This document shows positions 11,859 to 25,700 of a stretch of 64,000 nucleotides of DNA, one piece after another; within the stretch, counting starts at the first letter, position 1; each line of letters starts with the position of its first letter. A program made the position numbers and the translations under genes. The stretch lies in contig NC_058059.1 in assembly GCF_020085105.1 (NCBI RefSeq), positions 26,758,971 through 26,822,970 on the forward strand, in the 5' to 3' direction. The stretch comes from Siniperca chuatsi. Taxonomy: Eukaryota > Chordata > Actinopteri > Centrarchiformes > Sinipercidae. Below the pieces are notes generated by a model. It made no database searches. It had not been told where the DNA came from and worked only from the letters and a program-made list of their open reading frames with translations.

Positions 11859-13064
11859 ACAGCCTTTCTCTGTGTAGTTTTGGACAGCTCCTATCTTACA
11901 TTAGGCAGATCCTCTCGGTGGATGCCTGCTATGGTGGACACCCTCAGTGAGCCAACATCCTGCAGCTACTAGCTCTGATATGGCTCAAACACTATGCTAC
12001 CAGATCTGTGGTATCCTCTACTATTATTTTATTAATAATTCCTTTATTTTATGTGGAATTTGCGTTCTTCAACTGAATTGGTATTGAGTTCCTCAGCCAA
12101 GGTTTTGCAGACACCTTCTAGCGTGCCTGAGAGAGAACTGTCTCCCTATGAATGTCATTGATGGCCCTCCTTCAGATGTGCTGCTACATCATGAACCATC
12201 CAGACCTCTCAGGTCTGCTTTCTATCCTCAGAGTCAAACATGGAGAAGCAGCATTCAGTTTCTATACACCACATATCTGGAACAAACTGCCACAAAACTT
12301 GCCTTTTTATGTCTTATGTAAAACATTTCCTTGTTAAAAGGTGCTATACAAATAAACTTTTAGCAGCTGTAAAAACACAATATTTCAAGTGTAACATGTA
12401 GCATATAAACAATGTCTAAAAATTTGAGGTACGTCCAATGTCTAAAAGCACATACAGACTCAATAGACATTAATTTACTGCATGTAGAGAGAAGAAACTG
12501 TAATTTTCCACATTCAAACTACTGCAGAGATTTTCAACCCTCTATTTCAGATCCCATGTGAAGTCACTGGAATTTCTAAGACTGATGTTATTCATTTTTA
12601 TTTCAAGAAATCAGTTCAATTCAATTCAGAAAGCTTGCAAAATGTCATAATGCTTTTGGTAGAGTCTCCTTGCTCTTGAAAACTGAATCCAAAAGTATGT
12701 CATGCTCAAGTTCACATGACACCTTGACAGCTTTCTTATTGCTGGTGTCATGAGAATTTGGGGATCTAGAAATTAGGTCACAGCCCAGAGAGGGTTGAGG
12801 AGGCCTGACTGTTTCCAACACACCTGCATTGTGTCAGCCAGATCTGTAAAGACATGCAAATGCGAAAAGATCAGTCCTTTTACCTGTCCATCTAGTCTAA
12901 AAACTACAACAACAAGGAGCCTTGTACCTGTTGAAGACCACAGCAGCGAAACTGGGCTCAGCGAAGACCACTTCCCCAGCGTTAAGCTCTTTGGTGGCCC
13001 TCAGGCCTCGACCTTTCTTCCCTGCATCAAACAGCTCAGCGCTCTCCATGTTCCCCACAGTCAT
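3759..13064 (-). CDS. smyd1: smyd1, muscle SET/MYND lysine methyltransferase, exons 1-5 (3' part outside window)
   Basis: In vertebrates SMYD1 is a heart and skeletal muscle protein of the sarcomere and nucleus that methylates lysines and works with Hsp90 in myosin folding and thick-filament assembly. Five exons read in phase on the minus strand: 13064-12928, 7826-7650, 4676-4463, 4308-4178 and 3797-3759, giving about 232 codons. The start reads [20 protein letters not shown], close to the family N-terminus. Residues about 50-90 form the MYND zinc finger with its Cys/His ligands, and residues 205-211 (NHDCWPN) are the SET-domain motif that helps bind the methyl donor. The family is about 490 aa, so roughly half is missing. 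No later exon was seen between 1 and 3758, so it should lie further left. Introns are rich in transposons. The paralogue (smyd1a or smyd1b) cannot be decided here. Confidence 0.92.
4178..4308 (-). CDS. smyd1: smyd1 exon 4 (SET core, NHDCWPN motif)
   Basis: Residues 177-219. The acceptor is CTGTAG and the donor is GTAGGT in phase 2. Encodes [18 protein letters not shown] followed by the SET motif NHDCWPNC. A plus-strand open frame over the same bases is a shadow. Confidence 0.93.
4463..4676 (-). CDS. smyd1: smyd1 exon 3 (SET-domain insert region)
   Basis: Residues 105-176, beginning [14 protein letters not shown] and ending in ISHIFGI at a GTAAGA donor. Matches the SMYD1 segment between the MYND finger and the SET core. 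Confidence 0.93.
4812..4942. repeat. 131-bp imperfect hairpin
   Basis: ATAATGTACAGCGAGCCGGT at the left is the inverse of ACCGGTTTGCTGTACATTAT at the right with one mismatch, and the arms continue inward for about 50 bases (CCCTTCAGGGTGAT against ATCACCCTGTTGGGC). Probably the end or whole of a small inverted-repeat element in smyd1 intron 2. Confidence 0.65.
5240..5790. repeat. teleost interspersed repeat, unclassified
   Basis: Contains phrases common in fish repeats (CATAAACCAAAGTATGGGAC, AATTTCATGGAAATCCAGCA, GTCATTGAGATATCTTGGTG). Related shorter pieces lie at 13950-14050 and 43255-43340 (CCCAGAGG..GAATCCTAATG..TTTGGTGACC). Class not determined. Confidence 0.4.
5906..7412 (+). mobile_element. 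5'-truncated non-LTR retrotransposon with GGAT tail
   Basis: A LINE 3' portion in smyd1 intron 2. It opens inside reverse transcriptase ([20 protein letters not shown]), has one frameshift at about 6150-6340, then [12 protein letters not shown], the catalytic [10 protein letters not shown] and a long C-terminal region ending at 7386. The tail is a short (GGAT)n run. Twelve-base direct repeats (ACATTATTTTGT) flank it at 5894-5905 and 7413-7424. I recall this family as I/Nimb-like, but the clade name is uncertain. Confidence 0.85.
6208..7386 (+). pseudogene. LINE reverse transcriptase C-terminal ORF
   Basis: An open stretch of 392 codons. The first 45 or so codons are out of frame with the true protein. 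From about 6350 it reads RT motifs including [17 protein letters not shown] and FADDVVLMA, then a maturase-like C-terminal segment ([38 protein letters not shown]). No start or upstream endonuclease is present, so it is a truncated copy. Confidence 0.8.
7650..7826 (-). CDS. smyd1: smyd1 exon 2 (MYND zinc finger)
   Basis: Residues 46-104. The acceptor is a pyrimidine-rich CTCAG and the donor is GTGAGG. The exon carries the whole MYND finger (CHSC, CAQC, HYCDRTC, HKQEC pattern). Phases 2 and 2 join exon 1 and exon 3 exactly. Confidence 0.94.
8308..8789 (+). mobile_element. solo LTR with 5-bp target duplication
   Basis: Starts TGTCATGG and ends CTACAACA, so it has TG...CA ends. It is flanked on both sides by AATGA (8303-8307 and 8790-8794), the 5-bp duplication typical of LTR elements. 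Inside are a TATA-like TATTTAAG at about 8467 and ATTAAA at about 8695, in the right order for a plus-strand LTR. No internal retroviral sequence adjoins it. Lies in smyd1 intron 1. Confidence 0.75.
9397..11404 (+). mobile_element. L2-like LINE, 5'-truncated
   Basis: Begins inside reverse transcriptase ([20 protein letters not shown]), continues through [28 protein letters not shown] and [14 protein letters not shown], then a frameshift near 9950 and a C-terminal part ([18 protein letters not shown]). A 3' UTR with CT-rich runs follows and ends in ATGAATTGGCGCTA. It has at least two frameshifts and an early stop at 10474. Lies in smyd1 intron 1, opposite to the gene. Confidence 0.85.
11825..11860. 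repeat. (AC)n microsatellite
   Basis: About 15 uninterrupted AC units followed by ATACACAC. Confidence 0.9.
12160..12365 (+). mobile_element. short 3' fragment of another LINE
   Basis: Reads [20 protein letters not shown] and [10 protein letters not shown], the usual end of an L2/CR1-type ORF, followed by GCTATACAAATAAACTT, a typical tail. Everything upstream is lost. Confidence 0.55.
12928..13064 (-). CDS. smyd1: smyd1 exon 1 (coding part)
   Basis: Encodes residues 1-45 and ends in phase 2 at a GTACAAG donor. ATG at 13064-13062 was chosen because the following residues match the conserved SMYD1 start. An in-frame ATG eight codons upstream would add a peptide not expected in the family. Confidence 0.9.
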
Positions 13065-14597
13065 TGTACTGGCCAAACAAAACACAGAGGAGACAGAGAG
13101 GAAGGAGAAAGTGGCTGAGGGTGGGACAGGCCGAGGGATAAGGGACTAAACAAGCTGCAGGGAGTAGAGTTGTCACTAACATTCAGGAGCACTTGCCCCC
13201 TCTCTCCTTAGCCCGAACCCTGCTACAGCCAAAAATAAATTCTCCCCCTTTAGGGGTTGTACCACCTCCCCATGGGAAGGAGGGTGAGCAGTGAGAAATG
13301 AGAGGGGCTTGGGGAGAGCATGGGGAGATAGTAGAGGTAGTCTATGGGTGTCGTCCCCTTGTTTGGGTTGGTTCCTCCTGTGGTATTTTGGTCCGGGGCA
13401 GCTGTGGCTGACTGTCAGACGCAGATGACAGGAAACAGAGCTGCTCACATTCAGTGGCAGCCTCTCTGCTGTATCTTTTTTTTTGGTCACTTGTAAACAC
13501 AACATTGACATATTATCACCATATAAAGTTGATATGGCAAATTTGTTAGCAAACAGTTGCCTATATACAGCAGACACGGAGCCATATTAGCATTTATTTG
13601 GAGTCAGGTTTGTATCCAAGGATTTGTGTGTAAGTCCAATATTCACTCTCTGAAAACAGCTGCCTGTTGCACCTGGAAAAAGGCTGACAAGATCTGTGAG
13701 AGTGAACCAAAACAGTAAAGGTGCAGCCAAAACAATGAGCTGAATGATGCTGAAACGCTCTGTAGAGCTGACAGGCACTGCAGAGTTGGGTGATAATTCT
13801 CCGTGGGTTTGTCACCATGAGTGACCCCTTTCACATAACAAACATCAACATCATCACAATCATTTGACCCATTGTTTATATAAAAACATTGATTTTAATA
13901 AAAGCTGCTTTAGTGGTCTAATTCTTTGGTCCAGATCAAGATATGTCAAAGCTGCTGGTAAATTTGCTGTGGATATTCATGGCCCCCAGAGGGTGAGTCC
14001 TAATGATTTTGGTGACCCCCTTGACCTTTCGTTTGGCACCACTTGACTAACACTTTGATCCATGACAGGGAGAGAGGAGAGAGATGAGAAAGCACAAAAC
14101 TACGGGAGAGAAGTGAGAGAGAAGAGTTGGTTTGAACGGGGCGTTAAGGAAGCCATTTTTGTGAAGAAAGAGAACCCGTCTTTGAACAGAAATGGTGGTC
14201 TGAGATTCAATCTGCCCAAAGTCTATCAGAGTGTATTATCACCTTGGTCACGCCTATCACATGCTAATCAGGCACTTAACAGTGATGAAGTAGATGCAGC
14301 CAGAGAACAATAGGCCTGATTACTGATTACTGGGCCATCTTGAAACTATTAGGTCAGTTTCAGGTGAAACTAGCTATTAACAGATACTCAGGCAGATTCC
14401 TTCCTGAGGGCGGGGCTTATGTAACACAGAGTAGCTTAAATTTCCAGTTCCCGTCCAACGTCTTGATTCTGAAAACAGTGTCCAGACGACTACGACTGAA
14501 ACCTTTTCTACGATAGAACACTCCTGGACGAATGAGGGACTACACCGTCCTACGGAAGAGAAGATTTAGTAACATGCATTAAAGGGATAAGAATTCG
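13065..14597. other. smyd1 5' flank, no other gene recognised
   Basis: Besides the possible muscle sites at 13220-13405 and a repeat piece at 13950-14050, no conserved reading frame is seen. The open frames here are short and lack family matches. Confidence 0.5.
13220..13405 (-). promoter_or_regulatory. possible muscle regulatory sites upstream of smyd1
   Basis: About 160-340 bp upstream of the smyd1 ATG are an A/T core resembling a MEF2 site (CCAAAAATAAA, 13228-13238) and an E-box CAGCTG (13398-13403). Muscle factors of these classes are known to drive SMYD1. Single short motifs are weak evidence. Confidence 0.25.
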
Positions 14598-14893
14598 TAC
14601 AGGTGGAGAGGGAGAGGAGGAAAGAGAAGCTCAGTGCATCATGGGAAGTCTCTCGGCAGTCAAGATCTATAGCAGCATAACTAAGGGCTGGTTCAGGGCT
14701 CACCTGAGCCAGCCCTGACTATAAGCTTTATCAAAGAGGAAAGTCACAATAAGGTATCATGAGCTCTTTAAGATACGATGGTGCCTGACCATTAAGAGCT
14801 TTGTAGGTGAGGAGAAGGATTTTAAATTCTATTGTGGATTTTATAGGGAGCCAGTGCAGAGAAGCTAATATTGGAGAAATATGATCTCTTTCC
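14598..14893 (-). mobile_element. L2-like LINE 3' fragment
   Basis: On the minus strand it matches the 9397-11404 element around its positions 10400-10850, including the stretch with the CATGATGCAC motif, so it is a 0.3-kb piece of the same family. Confidence 0.6.
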
Positions 14894-17351
14894 TACAACA
14901 CTGGCAAGCCAGGCAAAACGACAGGCTCAGGAGCCTGGAAAAACCTTGTAATTATTGTGTGTGTGAGTGATCGTGACAATAAAAAGTTGATACCTGGGGA
15001 CTATGGGTTGGCATCTGTATCGAATCTGCTACAAGCATGTTTAACATTAAAGAAATAATTAGAAACATTTTAGAAACTGTTTCATTTTAGAAACTGTTAC
15101 TAACTGTAACTGTAACTAACTGTTACTAGTAACTGTTACTGTTACTAACTGTAACTGTAACTAACTGTTACTAGTAACTGTAACTAGTCAGTTCATAACT
15201 GTGAGTTGCTATAAAGTGGTACCTTTATTTTATAATTTTTATATGTTCTTTGATATTTTTTTATTTAAGATTTTCAGACTTATCACATTGGGCTTCACTG
15301 GCATGTACAAACAGAACAAAAAGACACAAAAAAAGTAACCTCAGTAATGCATTTCTTTAATATACAGTATCAAATTTACAAAACTGATTTGGATAACAGC
15401 TTGAGGTAAGCACATACAAAGCAATAATTTCCCATCAACATTTATGTAAAAATAACAAATCATACATTGAGGAATGTGTGAAAAAGTGGAACACGACCAC
15501 ATTTTGTCTCACATATTGAAATGACTAGCATCAGCATTACAGCAGCATTAATACTAATCTAACTATTCAGAACTAACTATTCAGCATCTCATTAACATAC
15601 TTTAACAGATATCACAAGTAAGGCACCTTAAAGCTATGGTACTATGGCGGATTCCCCACTGAAGCTTCCCCACAACACAGCAACAGACTGAAGAAGTACA
15701 AGTTCAAGCTGCGCTCATTACCTTTCATTTTTGTTAATAAATCATTTAAACACTTTAAACACATCTGTTGATGGTGTGGTCCTTGCTAGTGAATGACACA
15801 GATTGGGGTCATTCAAAATGACAATATCAACTGATAACATAAACATACAGTAAACTGTTTTGGGGCTACCGGTTTGACAATACAAGCACTTCATTAAATA
15901 AATGCTATCACAAAGTGAGGGTGGATATTACATGAAATCAACCAATGGGACAATATCTTCAACAAGTTTATTCAAAAGACGTATTTGTACCATTGATAGC
16001 TTGTCTCAAACCATTCCTCCTTTGTGGGTCAGTTTATACTCCGACAGATGAGATTGAATAAAGTGGATAATGCAACACAGCTAAAAAGCTACGATAGCTT
16101 CCTCCATTTTGGACTCTCTGATTCTCTGTCCCCTCAAAGGTCGGCACTGCTATTGGTCAGCGGTGCAAATTCACAATTTGCAAGTTTACCAAAGATGAAC
16201 TCAATGTGAATTATATGTGTGGATTTAATTGCCCCACTGAGTAAATCAGCTGATTGCAGCAATTCCATTGAAATTAATTGATTCTGCTATGAAATTTGGC
16301 TGTTTTACATACTGATGTTTTTCCAAATTAGCAGAGCTAATCCAAAATCTGTCCACATAACCCCTGGCAACTGCAGAAGTACTGCCTGGGGTACAAGTAA
16401 TCCTAGTTGGGAATCACTGAGTCAAACCACTATATTTGGAGGTAAAACTGAAAGTGAGTGCACCTGAAATATTGCTAATAATCCCTCATTGCACAAGAAA
16501 ACTGTGTGTACCACTACAGTAAGTACCGTAGGTCTACATTGAACCAGTACGCCTGTCTATAAATTGTGATGTTTACAAGACACAGTTTGTTTTCTCTTCC
16601 AGATAAGTTTAACTAACCTGGGGGTTCCCTGGGGGAACCGTTGCCGTTTAACGCCCTTTGAGACGCTCACTTTACAAATAAACTTGATGTGACTACATTT
16701 AAAATCATTTTGGTCTTCAATTTTAGTCCTATTTTGAAATGAAGTGGTCTCAATGAGTGCTATAGGCCACTTATCAAGTGACTGACACTGGAAACCCACC
16801 CACCCAACTTGTCTGGACTGGTTCTGATTAATGCAAATGAAAAGATGGAGGTTGTGGGGAATCAAAAACCTGGCTTAGGTAACTCCTGTTTTCTTTTTTT
16901 GTTTCTCTTGTGTTTTTTGTTCAGAATTAGTTTTTGTTTTTTGCATATGGTTTTGGCTTATTGTTTAAAGTCTTCATTTCTCATTTTTGGTTTATAACGT
17001 TGGTTTGGTTGTATTTGTGGTTTCTTTACAGTTTAGTTTTTTTCATTTACAGTTTTAAGCTTACGCTACAGTTTCTGTTCTAGCTTTTATTCATCACAGG
17101 GGCCTAGTGGTTAAGATGATGTTGATGAACATCAGTTTGATATTTCATCCTCTCATATTGGTCAGTTTAACAACTGAAGGCTACAACCTACAGAGAAAAA
17201 CTGACAGTGCAACTTGAGTCAACTATTAACTTTTTCACTTATAAATGTAGTCATTAAAAGGTATAAATTAATTGAGTATTCAATTAAAATCAAGGCACAC
17301 ATATAATTAATCTTGCCCAATGCTAAATGGCTATGAGTACTCATGTTATGG
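14894..17351. other. intergenic, no gene recognised
   Basis: Between smyd1 and spr. Apart from the 45-bp tandem repeat and T-rich runs near 16890-17060, nothing coding or structured stands out. The spr 3' UTR should occupy the right end. Confidence 0.5.
15095..15187. repeat. two-copy 45-bp tandem repeat
   Basis: The unit starting GTTACTAACTGTAACTGTAA at 15096 recurs at 15141 almost unchanged. The unit itself is built from GTTACT/AGTAAC inverted words. Confidence 0.7.
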
Positions 17352-20127
<2,776 letters not shown>

Positions 20128-20593
20128 GGTGCTGAAACACAGCAGAACAACCAGCACGGCGTGTGTGTAAAGAGAATGTGATGTGGCGAAAGGTCCGGAC
20201 AAAAGCAGATTTCAGGTTATGGCTGCGGACTGTTCTTCTTCATGGTTTTACGAGCGGTGCAAATCCACTTTTTGCCTTGTCGCCATCTCTCGGTTTCACA
20301 CTAATATACACGCAATAACTTGTAGAACAAACATTTAATGAAATATGGAAAGCGCATTACATTCAACAATGGAAACAGAAATGAATAAACTGGAGACCCT
20401 GTCTCGTAATTATGACTTAGCATCTGACTTTCATATCTCGTAAACATGACATGAAAAGTGATAATTAGCTACTAATAATTAATTGGTCTACATAATTTTT
20501 TGGTGAATGTGCTTCGCAATATTTTGTAAAAGATCCTTAAATATTGATTGGATTTACTTTTGCATTACAAATGCAACAAGTTCATGATGAACA

Positions 20594-20596
<3 letters not shown>

Positions 20597-20631
<35 letters not shown>
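20597..20631. repeat. (CT)n microsatellite
   Basis: About 17 CT units, 470 bp upstream of the spr start codon. Confidence 0.9.
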
Positions 20632-20635
<4 letters not shown>

Positions 20636-20723
20636 ATCTTAGTATATATACAGTATAATAGTAAAATAAAAATAAAAATAAACCACTCTTAACCTGTGTC
20701 CGAAAAACTGAAACACATGTAAA

Positions 20724-20770
20724 CTTGTAAACTCACTATGTTGCATTTTGGAACATAGTGAGTTTACAAG
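20724..20770. repeat. perfect 19-bp hairpin with 9-nt loop
   Basis: CTTGTAAACTCACTATGTT (20724-20742) and its exact inverse AACATAGTGAGTTTACAAG (20752-20770). About 0.6 kb upstream of spr. Confidence 0.85.
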
Positions 20771-21097
20771 CAAGTATCTGACCTTAAATGAAAGATTCTC
20801 TCTAGACATGTTTTATAACATGTAGAAATACATTGCTCTGAATAATAATTTGTGTCTGATATGGTTTTCCTCGAAAAGAGTTCAATAGCCAAACCTTGTT
20901 CAAAAATCTTAAAATGACATCTCCTCCTTCTCCCTCATTGAGAAATCCAGAATGTATGGATATATTATTTATTTCAAAAGTTTAAATGCTGGACACAAGA
21001 TGTGTCCTACTTTGTTGAAAAGCCCACTTTTATGCCATGGACACACAGGAGGCAGAAGCGCAGCGATGTGCTGTTCAGACAGAGCGTGGTCGGCAGC

Positions 21098-21400
21098 ATA
21101 AGCTGCTTTTCCACCAAAAGTACCAGGGATTTTTATCTCCAGGAACTACTTTTTAAGGAACTAAAAAGTTAGTCAGCCCATTGTTGTGTGCATTTCCACC
21201 GCAGCCTAAAGGAAGATTAGGCAAAGTCCTGGTACTTCTGAAAAGTACTACCCCTGAGCAGAGACATTTTGGGGGGTTAAAAATGTCCCCAGTAATTAAT
21301 TTAGACCCTGGTCCCTGCGGTGGAAATGCAAGTTCCTTCAAAGGTTCCTAGTCCACGGGGAAAGTTCCTCCTATTTTTTCCGAGTGCCACAAGCGAATCT
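21098..21400. repeat. MITE-like repeat with 16-bp internal inverted repeat
   Basis: TGCATTTCCACCGCAG at 21189-21204 is perfectly inverted at 21315-21330, within sequence rich in TTCCACC, AGGAACT and GGTACTT. Typical of small non-coding fish elements. Family unknown. Confidence 0.45.
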
Positions 21401-22020
21401 AATAAACACACTGATAATCTATTATAAATGACATAAACTGATATTATATATGATATAAATGATCTGATTCTGATAAATAATATCCCATGCTTGCCAACAC
21501 TTGATTTCTCTGCGCCTCTCCCTGATGTTCGCCTGGAGTGATCCCCCCCACCCCCCACGATAATATATCAACATCTGTCCATCCATATTTATTAGAAAAA
21601 GTATCGTTTGTTATTGTGTATTTTAAATTACTTTATTCCACAGATTTGTCAATTGTCTCTAAACAGAGAGCGAGAGAGACAAGTGTGCCCCTCAGATCAT
21701 CACACAAGGTGATCCTTTCAACTTCATTCATTATTGTGAGAGCAGAGGAGCAGAATCGCTTGTTGACCATTGCAGAGAAATGCGCTTCTGGTCTGAGCAG
21801 CCAGGCTAGAAATTACCTACCGTCGCGCCTCGCTGTGCTTCTGCCTCCTGTGCGTCCCCGGCATCAATGTATGTGCACTGGAGGCTTCAAGTGTCCACAT
21901 CACACTTGTGTAAGTTGTACTGGACCATGATTGGCTCCCAAACTAGCTGTGATGTCACAAAATCCTGCTTGTATGTCCACACCTTTAACTTAGATTTAAA
22001 TTAAGCACAAAGAAACTCCA

Positions 22021-22713
22021 AGAATCGCCACCTTAACGTGGTGGAGGGGTTTGTGTGACCCTGGAAGTGTCATAGTTAGCCACATCTCTCCTCCTATCCA
22101 ACTCACAAATCAAGTTTTGAGATTAACTACCCAACTCTCCTCTCCAGTTCCGATGGCGCAATCTCCCCTGCCTTCTCCGGTGAATCCACCACTGTCATCG
22201 TAACCACTCAGGGATTCCTACGCCTCCGACCCGGATCCCTTCGCTGGAGATGTGACAAAGTGCCGGGGGTTTCTACTACAATGCTCTCTGGTATTCTGCC
22301 AGCAACCTGTAACGTTTTCTTCGGACCAGTTGAAGGTATATTACATAGTGGGGTTACTGAGAGGGAGAGTGTTAGCTTGGGCTGAAGCTATCCATACTAA
22401 TCAACCTATGTTATCACTATCACTTGTTGTTTTTAGTAGAATTCTTTGCTAAAATGAGGAATGTTTTTGATCATCCTGATGCCTGTGGGAACACTGGGAG
22501 ATGGCTGTTGCAGATCTGTCAAGGGAACCAAAGTGTAGCGGATTATTCGATTGAGTTCCGGACACTGGCTGCTGACGCAGGGTGGAATGAGGAGGCACTT
22601 ATCAGTGTATTTTTGAAAGGATTATGCGAACAGATAAAGGATGAGCTGGCGTCTCGGGATGAGCCCACTAACCTAGACTCTCTGATTTTCTTGTGTATTA
22701 GGATGGACAACCA
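22021..22713 (+). mobile_element. Ty3/gypsy gag fragment (copy 1)
   Basis: Reads CRGFLLQCSLVFCQQPVTFS, LAWAEAIHTNQP and a shifted frame to GWNEEALISVFLKGL and IRMDN, parallel to the gag of the copy near 30 kb. It stops abruptly where L2-like sequence begins. The gag lacks the zinc knuckle. The first 40 bases (GCCACCTTAACGTGGTGGAG) look like the 5' part of a different LINE. Confidence 0.7.
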
Positions 22714-25700
22714 TAGACCCAACAAATCCCACCATGAGCAAGAATTTGGCAACAGAAAAAACTGCCTTTAAGAGGCAGAAACCTTGGACAGAACCAGACT
22801 CAATGGTGGGCGGCCATCCGCCGCTGCTGTGTTAGGTTTTGAGAGAGAAAGGAAGAGAGTGAGAGAGAGAGTGAGAGAGTGAGAGGTTTTGGGGAGGGGG
22901 GGGGGGGTAGAGGAGGCACAACGCAAATACCACCTAAAAAATTTTTTTAAACAGTAATTGTAGTGTTAATATTAATATATTAATAATAATAGGAATGACA
23001 TCTATAGGAAAAATAATGTCAGTATTAGTAACAGAGCCAATAACAACAACTGTAGTAGCAGTTGTCGAGCAGGAACACGGGGGCAGCAGGTGGCCCACAA
23101 CCACAGATCCAGTCTCTGCAGCTCCGGAAATGAAATGAAAAAACACAAAACTACGGGAGAGAGAAGATGTTGAGTTAGTAACATGCAGTAATGGGATAAA
23201 AATGCATACAGATGGAGAGGGAGAGAAGGAGAGAGGAAAGAGGTGCATTATGGGAAGTCTCCCGCAGTCTAGGCCTATAGTAGGAGAACTAAGGGATGGT
23301 TCAGGAATTACCCAAGCCAGCACTAACTATAAACTTTATCAAAGAGGATTTAAGATACAATGGTGCCAGACCATTAAGCTTTGTAGGTGAGGAGAAGGAT
23401 TTTAAATTCTATTCTGGATTTTACAGAGAGCCAGTGCAGAGAAGCTAATATTGGAGAAATATGATCTCTTTTCCTAGTTCTTGTCAGTACACGTGCCGCA
23501 GCATTCTGGATCAACTAGAGAGTCTTAAGGGATTTATTCGGCAGCCGGATAATAAGGAATTGCTGTAGTCCAACCTAGAAGTAACAAATGCATGCACTAA
23601 TTTTTCTGCATCATTTTGAGACAGAATGTGCCTGATTTTTGCACTGTTACGTAGGTGAAAAAAGGCAGTCCTTGAAGTTTGTTTCATGTGGGAGTTAAAG
23701 GATAAATCCTGATCAAAGATAACTCCGAGGTTCCTTACGGTGCTGCTGGAGGCCAGGACAATGCCATCTAGAGCAACTATATCTTTAGATAATATGTTTC
23801 GGAGGTGTTTGGGACCAAGTACAATAATTTAAGTTTTGTCTAACATCAGAAAGTTGCAGGTCATCCAGGTCTTTATGTCCTTAAGGCATGTTTGAAGTTT
23901 AGTTAACTGGTTAGTTTCATCTGGCTTGATCGATAGATATAATTGGGTATCATCTGCATAACAATAAAAGTTTATGGAGTGTTTCCTAATAATATTGCCT
24001 AGAGGAAGCATATATAAGGTGAATAGAATCGGTCCAAGCATAGAACCTTGTGGAACTCCGTGACTAACTTTGGCGTGCACGGAGGACTCACCGTTAACAT
24101 GTTGTCAGCAGGTAGACACGGGACATGGAGGTTAGTACAATGACGAGGGATTTATTTGAAAAGCAAGGCAGAGTACTGGGTAAAGTAATGACTGTGGAGA
24201 CGAGGGGCTGGAGCTAGGAAATTCTATAAGTCTTATCTGATATAGAGTAGGTAGTTCAGTCCACTGGAGGAGACGGGAAACAGGAGAGCCAGGAGTTGAA
24301 AACACACACGACGGTTGAGTGGAGTCCAAAGTCCTTGGGGATTCTTCAGGTGATACTGCAGTCGGGTAGAATCTCATAATAGGTTTGAGACCAGACAGTG
24401 AGTGAACCGGGGAAGTGTGACTTTATAGTGTGGGGTTGGTGATTAATGGCAGGTGTGTGATCAGTACTCAGGTGAGTGAGATCTGTTGATTGCAGTGGGT
24501 GGAGCTGGTGGTGTCTATGTTGGCTCTCTGACACATGTACAAACTGAGATCGATCTGATAGATTTAAACCAGTTTAGTGCGGCTCCTTTAATGCCAATTA
24601 CATGTTCCAGTCTCTGTAATAGGATGTGATGGTCAATGGTGTCGAACACAGCACTAAGATCTAACAAGACAAGTACAAAGATTAGTCCATTGTCTGATGC
24701 AATTAAAAGGTAAATTTTTACCAGTGCTGTCTCTGTGCTATGATGCACTCTAAATCCTGACTGAAAATCCGGAAATTGTTATTTAGAACTGTTATTCACA
24801 GAACTGATTGCCGACTGCTTTCTCAAGGATCTTAGAAAGAAAGGGAAGGTTAGATATAGGTCTATAGTTGGCTAAAACCCCTGGATCAAGAGTGGGCTTT
24901 TTAAGAAGTGGTTTAATTACAGCTACTTTTAAGGATTTTAGGACATAGCCTGTTAATAAAGACGGATTGATCATATCCAGTAAAGAGGCGCTAACTAAGG
25001 GTAAAACGTCTTTAAGCAGCCTAGTTGGAATGGGGTCTAAAAGACTGATGGCTAAGATGAATTAATCATCGATGTCAGCTGAAGAAGATTGACAGGAGCA
25101 AAGCAGCCAAAACACACATCAGGCTCTACAGCTGTTTCTAAGGTTCCTGTGTTTGAAGACAAGTCGGCACTGGTTGAAGGCAGGACTTGATGAATTTTTT
25201 CTCTAATAGTAAAAATTGTATCATTAAAGAAGCTCATGAAGTTGTTACTACTGAGCGTTATAGGAATACATGGCTCAATAGAGCTGTGATTCTTTGTCAG
25301 CCTGGCTACAGTGCTGAAAAGAAACCTGGAGTTATTTTTATTTCCCTCTATTAATGATGAGTAGTAAGCTGCTCTGGCGTAACGGAAGGCCTTCCTATAT
25401 GTTTTAAGACTATCTTGCCAGACTAAACGAGGTTCTTCCAGGTTGTTGGAACGCCATTTCCTTTCAAGTTTTTGTGATGTTTGCTTTAATTTGCGGGTTT
25501 GGGGGTTATACCATGGAGCTAACCTTCTTTGTTTTATTATCTTGTTTTTTAGAGGAGCAATAGAATCGAGTGTCATTCGCAGTGAGTCTGCAGTGCTATC
25601 AACTAGATGGTCAATTTGGGAGGGGCTGCAATTTGCATAGGAGTCCTCTGTTATATTGTGACATAACACTGAATTAAATGAAGATGGGATCGCTTCCTTG

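Larger units (their letters stand above)
20128..22020. other. spr 5' flank and intergenic
   Basis: Holds the CT microsatellite, the 19-bp hairpin and one MITE-like repeat. No further gene is visible before the gypsy/LINE heap. Confidence 0.5.

Noticed and set aside
15095..15187. Short-repeat array considered as a CRISPR
   Set aside because: Repeat units are contiguous with no unique spacers, and the genome is eukaryotic.
20128..20202. Longer spr start at 20202 with a hydrophobic leader
   Set aside because: The enzyme is cytosolic and the family starts at the downstream ATG. The leader is probably 5' UTR.
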